A DNA stretch of 64,000 bases, taken from positions 65,787 through 129,786 of the forward strand of contig CALVKQ010000002.1 in NCBI GenBank assembly GCA_944332815.1, in the 5' to 3' direction. The stretch is from an uncultured Clostridia bacterium (GTDB taxonomy: Bacteria; Bacillota; Clostridia; Christensenellales; CAG-917). The translations under genes were made by a program, and so were the position numbers. The notes below the pieces were generated by a model that did not search any database, was not told the origin of the DNA, and saw only the letters and a program-made list of their open reading frames with translations. The first letter of the stretch is position 1. Every line of letters begins with the position of its first letter. This document shows, one piece after another, positions 25,433 through 33,548 of the stretch.

Positions 25433-25457
25433 AAGACAGCGCAAGCTGTCTTTTTTT
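25433..25457 (+). terminator. Terminator of tRNA-Glu
   Basis: GACAGC-GCAA-GCTGTC hairpin followed by seven T. Confidence 0.9.
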
Positions 25458-25484
25458 ATATGCCTGCCCGGAATAACTTATAAT

Positions 25485-25695
25485 TTGCCAAGCGGCGTGG
25501 CGAGATATTTGCACAAAAAGACCGCTTTTGCATACTCCATCTCCACCCACTCGGCACGACGCCGAGGTGTTGAGCTTGCCGCTGTGGGCGTGGATCTTTG
25601 CGCAAAGGCAAGGAAGGGCGCGCAGGCAATAGTTTACATATTGCCAAGCGGCGTGACACAGCATTTGCACAAAAAGACCGCCCACAGCGGTAAGC
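25485..25695. repeat. Intergenic repeat unit, two direct copies plus internal inverted repeats
   Basis: A unit of about 41 bp (TTGCCAAGCGGCGTG then, after seven variable bases, ATTTGCACAAAAAGACCGC) occurs at 25485-25525 and 25641-25681. Between them CTTGCCGCTGTGGGCG (near 25578) is mirrored by CGCCCACAGCGGTAAG (near 25680). The arrangement looks like remnants of a dispersed structured repeat family. No protein-coding signal is convincing. Confidence 0.55.
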
Positions 25696-25763
25696 GAAAC
25701 GCCGAGGCGGAGTGCACAAAAAAACGAGAAATTCCCACGATGCCGTGTGGTGCCATTTATAAA

Positions 25764-25777
25764 CCTGCATATGCAGG
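25764..25777. repeat. 14-bp perfect palindrome
   Basis: CCTGCATATGCAGG is fully self-complementary and stands alone in non-coding DNA; possible protein-binding site, function unknown. Confidence 0.4.
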
Positions 25778-26089
25778 GTGGGTCAACAGCTGCCGCTTGC
25801 TTCTGCCTTCCCCTGACCGAGGGGGCCTGACATCCGCAAACCGGACGCGCTATCCCGTATAAGTCGCTGTGGTTCAAAATCGGAGCACCATCACGCGCAC
25901 AGCAGGAATTTCTTCGCTGACTAGATTATACCACATCCCGAAATGTTATGCAATATGTTCGGGAGAATTTTCTCATAACGGGACTTTTCCGCATTCTAAC
26001 CCACTCGATTTTGTGTTTTGGCAAAATATTACAAGGCTTTTTAGAAGAAGTCAAATGTATGATAAACAACACTTACGCGCATTTGTTCA
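25778..26089. other. Non-coding stretch, nothing recognised
   Basis: About 310 bases before the phosphoesterase promoter. It becomes AT-rich toward the right. I see no gene, tRNA, terminator or repeat that I can support. Confidence 0.5.
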
Positions 26090-26118
26090 TTGAAAAACGC
26101 CCTCGCGCGCGCTATTAT
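26090..26118 (+). promoter_or_regulatory. Promoter of the dual phosphoesterase gene
   Basis: TTGAAA (26090-26095), 17-base spacer, TATTAT (26113-26118). Confidence 0.75.
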
Positions 26119-26150
26119 TATAGTATCTTTCGCAATGATAAGGAGGGACT

Positions 26151-29100
26151 ATGAACAAACGAATCGGGCTTGCGACCACCATCCCGGCCGCACTTCTGAT
26201 CTTCGTGCTTGTCCTCACTCTGGGTTTCGCCTGCACCACCCTTACGGCGCATGCGGATGCGGACGAAACGCCGACCGCGGCAACACCCGTCACGGACGGA
26301 GTGCTGTCATTCGGACAGATGAGCGACATCCACTATTTCCCCGTGGAATATTGCTATCCCGAGGATAAAGCCGACTATGCGGACAGCGATTTTTATCATT
26401 CCACAACGGGCGACACCAAGCTGGTGACCGAAAGCGGAGCCATCCTGAAAGCGCACATCGAGGAGTTTATCGACGACGCGAATAGAGGCATCGCGCCTCA
26501 CTATCTGTTCGCGACGGGCGACCTCTCCAAGAACGGGGAACGCGCCGCGCTCATAGACGTTGCGAACGCTCTGCGCTATTTGCAGAACGAAGTGCGCAAA
26601 GAGGAAGGTTATGAGAACTTCCAGGTGTTCGTCATCCAGGGCAACCATGACCTGTACAACGGTTCCGGCAGCCTGTACCGCGAAACGGACGGCAGCGGAT
26701 ATGTGGCGGAAGCCGTGACCTCCGGTCAGTTCGCGCTCATTTTTGCCGGGCTCGGATATCCCGACATCGACTACTCCACACTGCTCACCGTCTACCCCAA
26801 GGAATATTGGTCCTCCTCCTACACCGAGGAGTACGCCCCCGACACCGCAGGTTACGTCGTGTCCTCCACCGCATCGACGGTGAACATCGAGTATTACAGC
26901 GCGCATCTGACCGCGATGGCGCAGAGCGGCTTCATTGCTTCCGATTTCGCGGCGATGTTTGACGGTGCCAACATCAACTCTTTGAGCTATCACGTCACAA
27001 TGACCAACGACACGGGCTACGGCTTCTTCGTGCTGGACGGCACCGACCGCGAAAAGACGGAGGACTTTGTCCCCGTGCGCGTGGGCGAAAAAGAACGCAG
27101 CCTTATCTCCGCAGACGCCGACCTCACTTTCCATGTAGGCAACGCGGACGGCAGCATCTCCGAAACCGCGGCAAGCGAGGAGGAGGAGATCGACGCAGCG
27201 CTTGCGGAAGGCAACCTGTACGTCAACTCCGGTTACGACCACATCACGGGCGGCAGACTGACGGAAGAGCTGCTGGATTGGATGCGTGAAAGCATCGAGC
27301 CCGACCGCACTTATGTTGCGGCGTACCACTTCAACGTCCTGCCCCACTTCGAGCAGGAGGACGACATCCTGAAAGACTTCGTCTTCTACAACTGGGAGTA
27401 CATCGCGAAGGAATTCCTGGAAATGGGCGTCCGCTACGGCATCTCCGGGCATATGCATTCGAGCGACGTCACCTATTACACGGACGCCGCAGGCAGGACT
27501 TTCTACGACATAGAAACGGGTTCCAGCGTGAGCTACGCTTCTCCGAGAAGGTATATGACCATCACCCCCTACGAACTTGCGGACGACAAGACGGGGGAAC
27601 AGTTCGCATCCTCCCTGCACATTCTCACTTCCTTTGAGGGCATGACGGGCGCGCACGACTATAACGACTACATCAACAGCAAGATATACGGCACGCTGGT
27701 GGAACGCATCGTGGAACACTTCGTCACCATGCGCACCATAGAGGACCTTGACATCGTAGGGCTGCTGCCCACCGAAGGCTTCCTCGCCAGCCTGAAACTC
27801 GGTCCCCTGCTCGAAACGATCATCGACGACATCGCCTATGAGCTTTATCCCGACGGCTACCCCGACGGGCAGGCGCACGGCGACCTCATGGAATACCTCA
27901 AAGAGAGCGCGGCCGCCGAGGTCATCAACCTCAAATTCGGCGCTCCCGGGCAGGAACTCACCCTCGCCAACATCTTCTCCTTCATAATGACTGCGCACGC
28001 TTCCGGGCTGGAGCCCACCACCGAAGAAGTGTTCGGCAGCGAACAGGACGACATCACGGGAGAAGCGTCCGCGCTTGTCGATCCGCACGATCCCGTCTGG
28101 CGCGCGCGTTACATCGCGGCTCTCAAAGACTTCGCCGCGAAATGTGACAGCGGTCAACTGGCGCGCGACCTGTTCGGCATCCTGCTCGACGCGCTGTACT
28201 ACGACGAGGATTCCATCCTGAAAACCCTCTTCGAACACGAGTTCGACCTGACGAGCGTGTCCCTCGAACCCCTGGTGGCAGGGCTGCTCGAGGGTCTGCT
28301 TAACGGCAATATCGAGGACCTGCTGGATATTTTCGGAGAAATGCTGGATGAAGAAACCAAGGAAAGCATCCTGGCTTCCGTGCCCGAAGACGCCACCCTT
28401 GACATGACCCTGGCAAACTTCTCCCTCGGCAAACTCATCGACTTCTACTGGCCCGTCCTCAAAGTGGTCGTGACAGAGCTGCTGGGCATAAACCTCACAG
28501 GCAATGGTCTGTACGAAGCGGTGGACGGGCTGCTCGGCTCCTATCTCACCGACAGTTTCTATGTCGGGTTGAGCGGCATCGCGAAGAATATCGTCATCGC
28601 TTATGCCACCGACGACGACATCGACCTTGCGGACAGGAAAGATCCCACTGCTCCTTTGGTGCTGCGTCCTCACGAAGGATATGCCTCCGGGTATTCCGTG
28701 GCGCTCACCTATGTCAGCGACACGCCCGTGGCAACGGAGTTCAACCTCCCCACCACGGAAAACGGACGTCTGCCCTCTCACCTGACCACCAACTTCCTGC
28801 CCGGCGACGAGGACGGCGAAAGCTATGCTCTCTCCTTCTACACGGCGGAAGAGATAGGTGCGGTCGTCACTCTTAAAGACGCCGAGGGCAACGTCCTCGA
28901 CACCGTGAAGATAGACGAAGCCTATATGAACAGCGAAGGCGACGCGGATCACCGCGAAGTCACCCTCACGGGAGCGAACGGCAAGATCACGCTGAGCGGC
29001 GGAACTTACGCACAGTATATCCCCCTCATCGACCTCGGATTGCTCACCATCTCTCACACCGAAACCGGCTACGAAGAGGAAACCGTGATAGACGGCGAAG

Positions 29101-30386
29101 ACGTGACCGTGTGGCACGATTACACTTATAACGACCGCGACAACGCGCCCGGCAACAGCGTCGTTTACCGCAACCGCTGGACCGTCACGTTCGACGGGCT
29201 GGAAGCAGGCGCCGAGTACATCTACTCCGTGGGCGGCGTTTACGGCGAAGAAGTGTTCGACCTGGCTTTGTACGCAGGGTGCGAGGACTTCTCCTTCACC
29301 ACCATGCCCGGCGACGGCGAACAGGACTTCGACTTTGTTGCGATAGCGGATATGCAGGGCATGATACAGTCCATGTACGAAGAGTCCGCGGCGGCGATAG
29401 AGGCGCTCATGGGCACGGGCGGTTATGACTTCGTGCTGAACGCAGGCGACATGGCGGACAACGGCGACAACTTCAACCAGTGGGGTTGGGCGTTCAACGA
29501 GAACCTCGAATTCTTTGCCAACTCCTCCGTCATAAGCACCGCGGGCAACCATGAGGACACGGGCGGAAAGCTCTCCGATTTCCATAACTATGACGCGTTC
29601 GTAAGCGCCGCCGGGCAGAACACGGACAGCGGACTTTACTTCTCGTTCGATTACGCTACGGCGCACGTCATCGTCCTCAACACCAATGACGCAGATGCCG
29701 CAAACGGGCTTTCAAAGGCACAATATGACTGGCTCATCAACGATTTGCAGCAAAACCGAAATGCAAAATGGACCTTCGTGCTCATGCACAAGAGCCTGTA
29801 TTCCGGCGGCTCCCACTCCTTTGACGGCGATGTGAAAGCCATGCGCGAACAGCTCGTGCGCGTCTTCTACGAATACGGCGTCGATCTGGTGCTCGCAGGG
29901 CACGACCACACTTACACCGTCACCGAATGTCTGGACGGCAGCGGCAACGCAGTGGAAAGGGCTTCCGTGTCCGAAGACGGCTCCGTCACCCTCTCGTCGG
30001 GCGGTAGCGGCGTGATGTACGTCACCCTCGGCACGATAGGCACCAAGTTCTACGACTACATCTCCAACTCCGGGATAGAGGGCAATTTCGACGAACGCGT
30101 CAGCCTGCTCTCCACCCTCGCGGAGCAGACCTTTGCAAGGATATCCGTCCGCGGCGACACCCTCACCTTCACCGGCTACACCGTGAACTCGGACGGCAGC
30201 GTGAGCGCGATCGTCAATACCGACGCATTCGGCGGCGGTGACGCGCCCGAAGACGATATGCTGCTCGTCAAGATACTGGTGCCCATCGCTGCGGTGGTCC
30301 TGGTCGCAGGCGTGGTGATAACCGTCGTGCTGGTGCGCAAGAAGAAGGCGGCGGCAAACGGCGGAGGGAACGCCCCCGAAGCATAA
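26151..30386 (+). CDS. Cell-surface protein with two metallophosphoesterase domains
   Basis: A 1411-residue secreted, membrane-anchored protein. The signal peptide runs to about ALA/HADA (residues 1-37). Domain 1 (about 50-460) is a calcineurin-like phosphoesterase: MSDIHYF, ATGDLSKNG, IQGNHDLYN, GISGHMHSSD. A long helical region (about 490-860) of unknown fold follows, then an Fn3/purple-acid-phosphatase N-domain-like part (NRWTVTFDGLEAGAEYIYSV). Domain 2 (about 1055-1320) is a second phosphoesterase: DFVAIADMQG, LNAGDMADNG, STAGNHED, LMHKSLYSGG, LVLAGHDHTY. The C-terminus has one membrane helix (ILVPIAAVVLVAGVVITVVLV split by no charge) and a KKK tail. Ribosome site AAGGAGG. Substrate unknown; extracellular phosphate or nucleotide scavenging is likely. 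Confidence 0.87.
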   Translation: MNKRIGLATTIPAALLIFVLVLTLGFACTTLTAHADADETPTAATPVTDGVLSFGQMSDIHYFPVEYCYPEDKADYADSDFYHSTTGDTKLVTESGAILKAHIEEFIDDANRGIAPHYLFATGDLSKNGERAALIDVANALRYLQNEVRKEEGYENFQVFVIQGNHDLYNGSGSLYRETDGSGYVAEAVTSGQFALIFAGLGYPDIDYSTLLTVYPKEYWSSSYTEEYAPDTAGYVVSSTASTVNIEYYSAHLTAMAQSGFIASDFAAMFDGANINSLSYHVTMTNDTGYGFFVLDGTDREKTEDFVPVRVGEKERSLISADADLTFHVGNADGSISETAASEEEEIDAALAEGNLYVNSGYDHITGGRLTEELLDWMRESIEPDRTYVAAYHFNVLPHFEQEDDILKDFVFYNWEYIAKEFLEMGVRYGISGHMHSSDVTYYTDAAGRTFYDIETGSSVSYASPRRYMTITPYELADDKTGEQFASSLHILTSFEGMTGAHDYNDYINSKIYGTLVERIVEHFVTMRTIEDLDIVGLLPTEGFLASLKLGPLLETIIDDIAYELYPDGYPDGQAHGDLMEYLKESAAAEVINLKFGAPGQELTLANIFSFIMTAHASGLEPTTEEVFGSEQDDITGEASALVDPHDPVWRARYIAALKDFAAKCDSGQLARDLFGILLDALYYDEDSILKTLFEHEFDLTSVSLEPLVAGLLEGLLNGNIEDLLDIFGEMLDEETKESILASVPEDATLDMTLANFSLGKLIDFYWPVLKVVVTELLGINLTGNGLYEAVDGLLGSYLTDSFYVGLSGIAKNIVIAYATDDDIDLADRKDPTAPLVLRPHEGYASGYSVALTYVSDTPVATEFNLPTTENGRLPSHLTTNFLPGDEDGESYALSFYTAEEIGAVVTLKDAEGNVLDTVKIDEAYMNSEGDADHREVTLTGANGKITLSGGTYAQYIPLIDLGLLTISHTETGYEEETVIDGEDVTVWHDYTYNDRDNAPGNSVVYRNRWTVTFDGLEAGAEYIYSVGGVYGEEVFDLALYAGCEDFSFTTMPGDGEQDFDFVAIADMQGMIQSMYEESAAAIEALMGTGGYDFVLNAGDMADNGDNFNQWGWAFNENLEFFANSSVISTAGNHEDTGGKLSDFHNYDAFVSAAGQNTDSGLYFSFDYATAHVIVLNTNDADAANGLSKAQYDWLINDLQQNRNAKWTFVLMHKSLYSGGSHSFDGDVKAMREQLVRVFYEYGVDLVLAGHDHTYTVTECLDGSGNAVERASVSEDGSVTLSSGGSGVMYVTLGTIGTKFYDYISNSGIEGNFDERVSLLSTLAEQTFARISVRGDTLTFTGYTVNSDGSVSAIVNTDAFGGGDAPEDDMLLVKILVPIAAVVLVAGVVITVVLVRKKKAAANGGGNAPEA

Positions 30387-30400
30387 AACGACATTTGACC

Positions 30401-30510
30401 GCCGACTGCCTATTGACATCCTTCTCTCTCTGTATGAAAATATAAGGGGAACGGACCGGGAGCAGTCGGCGACCCGAAAGGGAACGAAACGGACGGTTCG
30501 CCGTCCGTTT
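30401..30510 (+). promoter_or_regulatory. Promoter and hairpin leader of the MMPL gene
   Basis: TTGACA (30413-30418) with a weak -10 (GAAAAT, 17-base spacer, 30436-30441) lies between two arms of a 9-bp perfect inverted repeat (GCCGACTGC at 30401, GCAGTCGGC at 30462). Downstream come a CCC-GAAA-GGG mini-hairpin and a 10-11 bp stem ACGGACGG-TTCG-CCGTCCGT followed by TTTTCATTT (30487-30514), a strong intrinsic terminator. It ends the upstream transcript and may attenuate the MMPL transcript. Confidence 0.6.
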
Positions 30511-30539
30511 TCATTTGTCGCACGATCCGGAGGAAAGAT

Positions 30540-33338
30540 ATGGGAAAAAACATCGTCAAATTCCGTTACGTTTTTCTTGCCGTATTCATCGTTTTGGTGG
30601 TAGTTTCCGTCATCCTCCTGCCCAAGATGATAAACAGCGTCAACTATGACCTCACCTCCTATCTTCCCGACGACTACGAAACCAGCAAAGGCTACGAGTT
30701 CCTTTCCGAAACCTTCAACATACACGGCGACGTGGAGATAGGCGTCACCGCGACGCGCGCCGAGATAAAGCAAGCCGCAGACGAGATAACCGGGCTGAAC
30801 GGAGTCACCAGCGCCATTTGGGCGCAGTATATGGAGATGCTGCTCGACCTCGGAGTCTACTCCCCCGAAGACGCGGAGTTCCGCGCACTTTACTCCATCC
30901 TGACGGACGCGCCCTTCCCCACTAAGAGCGAGGACGGCACCCTCGTCTATGACGAAGAAACGGAGTGCAATTGGGCGCTCCTCGTCACTCTGGAATACCC
31001 CCCCTCCTCCCAGGAGGCGATAAAGGTGTTCGGCGAGATAGAGAGCGTGCTGGACCGCATCGCAGGCGACGGCAATTACGCCATGAGCGGCATGACGGAA
31101 CAGGCGAACGCCCTTTACGAAACGGTGTTCGACGAGCTTTGGATATATCTTATCGCGGCAGGCATCGTGGTGCTGGTCATCCTCGCCCTGACCACCAATT
31201 CGCTGATGGAGCCCATCATCCTCATACTCACGCTGGGGGTGTCCATCATCATCAATCTGGGCACTAACGCCGCATTCCCCTCCACTTCCATGATAACCTT
31301 CGCGGTCACGGCGATATTGCAGCTGGGGCTGAGCATGGACTACGCCATATTCCTGCTGCACCAGTACCGCGACGAACTGCGCACCACCTGCGACCCCAAG
31401 CAGGCGCTCGCCGCCGCCCTGCCCAAATCCGCAAAAGCGGTGGCGTCCAGCGCGCTCACCACGATAGTGGGTTTCCTCGCGCTCATGTGCATGCAGTTTG
31501 AAATAGGCACCGACCTGGGGCTCTCGCTTGCAAAAGGCATCATCTGTTCCCTCGTCACAGTGCTGCTGCTCCAACCCTGCCTCATGCTCATGCTGGACAA
31601 GGCGAGGGTCAAGACGCAGCACAAATGCCTCAACTTCCACTTCCGTGCGCCCATCAAACGCAGCATACGCGACCGCGGCTGGGTGACGGCGGTGTTCGCC
31701 GTGCTCTTCATCCCGGCGCTCATCGGCTCTCTCACGCTCACCTACACCTACGTCCGTTTCATGCCCGAGCCCGACACCTCCGGTTACAGCGAGGACCAGC
31801 TTTGGAACTACTCCACCGCAAAGGAACTGGGCAACCAGGTCATGATCATAGTCCCCAACGAACGCGTGGACGAAAACGGAACGCCCATCCTCGACGAAAA
31901 CGGCGATCACGTCTACTACATAGAGGAAAACTACGAGTTCGTGCGGCGGCTGAACGAACTCGGCGCCCAACAGGCAAAGGACGAAAACGGGGAACTTATG
32001 TTCGACGCCGACGGAGCCCCCGTCAACAAACTTTCCTACAAACTGGGGATGTACGTCATGATCCCCGACGGGACGAGCATCGCCGTGACGGACGGGCTCA
32101 CCCTCACCCTGGAACAGGTGTTCACCCTGGCAGGCGATCTGCTGCCGCAACTGCAAAATATCGGCTTGAAGGACGGACATCTCTCCCTCACCGACGAGCA
32201 GGCGGACGCCATCGTCGACTCCCTTAAAAGAGTGTTCGGCGACACTTTGTACGTGGACGGCAACGAGTATGACCTCGAAAGCCTCCGGGCGGTCCTGAAA
32301 AAGCTCCTCCCCATCCTGCGCGAGATAGAGGTGAACGGTTCCGTCGTCACCGTGACCGACGAACAGCTGGATCGGATATTCGCCGCCGTTCCCGAACTCG
32401 AAAGCTTGCGCGACCTCATCGAGGGCGCGCTGAACGATGACGGGACGCTGGATCTTAACGATCTTGCCGAACTCCTGCCCGATCTTAGTGGGATGCAGGA
32501 GCAGATGGGGATGTTTTCAAGTTACGTAAACGGGGGTTATACGATGTACACCGTAGGTATAAACCCTGCGATCGACTTCGAAAGCGAAACCAGCTTCGGC
32601 ATCCTGAAGGAGATAAAAGCCATCGCGAACGAGATATTCGGCTTCACGGGGATGCGCTGCTACTTCACGGGCTACACGCAGGCCGCCTACGACTTCGCGG
32701 CGGTCACGCCCGGCGACTATAACATGGTCACCGCGATATCCGTCGTCGCAATACTCCTCATACTCATCTTCACGCTGGGCGGCATCAAATTCCCCGTGCT
32801 GCTCGTCGCTCTGATAGAGTTCGGCATATGGGTGAACCTCATCATGCAATACATATTCACGGGCGGCACCATCAACTTCATGTCTTACCTCGTCATAACG
32901 GCGGTACAGCTGGGCGCTACGGTGGACTACGCCATCCTCATCACCACCAAGTTCCGCGCTCTGCGCAAGCGCTTCGAGCCAAGACAGGCGGCTTATCTTG
33001 CGACCACGGGCTCGGTGATGTCGGTGCTGACCTCCGCTTTGATAATGGCGGGCGCGTGTTTCAGCATCTTCGCGGTGTCCTCCAACCTGGTCATACAGGA
33101 AATGACATTCCTCATCGCGCGCGGCGCGCTCATCAGCGCGGTGCTGGTCATCTTCGTGCTGCCTGCCCTGCTCGCCTTTGCGGACAGACCCACGGGCGGC
33201 GAGATACACTTCCGCCGCACCCTCTTCCTGCGCCCGATAAGGACAAAACGCAAACAGAAGTACGTCCCCGTGCTCTCCGAGCCCATGCAGGCGGAAGAGC
33301 CCGTAACGGAGGAGGATGCGCAGCAAAAGAACGCGTGA
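30540..33338 (+). CDS. MMPL/RND-family transporter
   Basis: A 932-residue membrane transporter with the two-fold RND layout. Membrane helix 1 (residues about 10-30) is followed by an extracellular domain, a five-helix block (about 200-375) with GLSMDYAIFLLHQYRDE, a second large extracellular domain rich in acidic residues (about 400-730), and a second helix block (about 735-885) with GATVDYAILITTKFR. The two G-x-x-x-D-Y motifs provide the proton-relay Asp. Such proteins export lipids, siderophores or drugs. Start ATG after GGAGGAAAG. The preceding leader carries a possible attenuator. The C-terminal tail is acidic. Confidence 0.88.
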   Translation: MGKNIVKFRYVFLAVFIVLVVVSVILLPKMINSVNYDLTSYLPDDYETSKGYEFLSETFNIHGDVEIGVTATRAEIKQAADEITGLNGVTSAIWAQYMEMLLDLGVYSPEDAEFRALYSILTDAPFPTKSEDGTLVYDEETECNWALLVTLEYPPSSQEAIKVFGEIESVLDRIAGDGNYAMSGMTEQANALYETVFDELWIYLIAAGIVVLVILALTTNSLMEPIILILTLGVSIIINLGTNAAFPSTSMITFAVTAILQLGLSMDYAIFLLHQYRDELRTTCDPKQALAAALPKSAKAVASSALTTIVGFLALMCMQFEIGTDLGLSLAKGIICSLVTVLLLQPCLMLMLDKARVKTQHKCLNFHFRAPIKRSIRDRGWVTAVFAVLFIPALIGSLTLTYTYVRFMPEPDTSGYSEDQLWNYSTAKELGNQVMIIVPNERVDENGTPILDENGDHVYYIEENYEFVRRLNELGAQQAKDENGELMFDADGAPVNKLSYKLGMYVMIPDGTSIAVTDGLTLTLEQVFTLAGDLLPQLQNIGLKDGHLSLTDEQADAIVDSLKRVFGDTLYVDGNEYDLESLRAVLKKLLPILREIEVNGSVVTVTDEQLDRIFAAVPELESLRDLIEGALNDDGTLDLNDLAELLPDLSGMQEQMGMFSSYVNGGYTMYTVGINPAIDFESETSFGILKEIKAIANEIFGFTGMRCYFTGYTQAAYDFAAVTPGDYNMVTAISVVAILLILIFTLGGIKFPVLLVALIEFGIWVNLIMQYIFTGGTINFMSYLVITAVQLGATVDYAILITTKFRALRKRFEPRQAAYLATTGSVMSVLTSALIMAGACFSIFAVSSNLVIQEMTFLIARGALISAVLVIFVLPALLAFADRPTGGEIHFRRTLFLRPIRTKRKQKYVPVLSEPMQAEEPVTEEDAQQKNA

Positions 33339-33492
33339 CCCAAAACGGTATGCGGCACGCGCTTCAAACCGCCTCACGCGGTGGGAGCCAGCATAGAGCG
33401 AAACGGAAACGGGATCGGACGCAGACCCTCCCGATCGTAAACACCGAGAACCATAATTTGCTCATAAGGAAAGGCAGATCAAAAGGCAGTAA

Positions 33493-33521
33493 AAAACGCG
33501 GAGCATTCAGCTCCGCGTTTT
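33493..33521. terminator. Bidirectional terminator between MMPL and hydA
   Basis: AAAACGCGGAG-CATTCAG-CTCCGCGTTTT is symmetrical and serves the convergent mmpL and hydrogenase transcripts. Confidence 0.88.
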
Positions 33522-33548
33522 GTTTCGGCTTTCGCGCCGAGGACGATG

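Noticed and set aside
25456..25770. 104-residue minus-strand frame with repeated RSFCAN words
   Set aside because: The repeated peptide simply translates the intergenic DNA repeat; no start signals or independent coding evidence.
26307..29666. 1119-residue minus-strand frame opposite the phosphoesterase gene
   Set aside because: Antisense shadow; composition is V/H/R-rich and the sense frame has full catalytic motifs.
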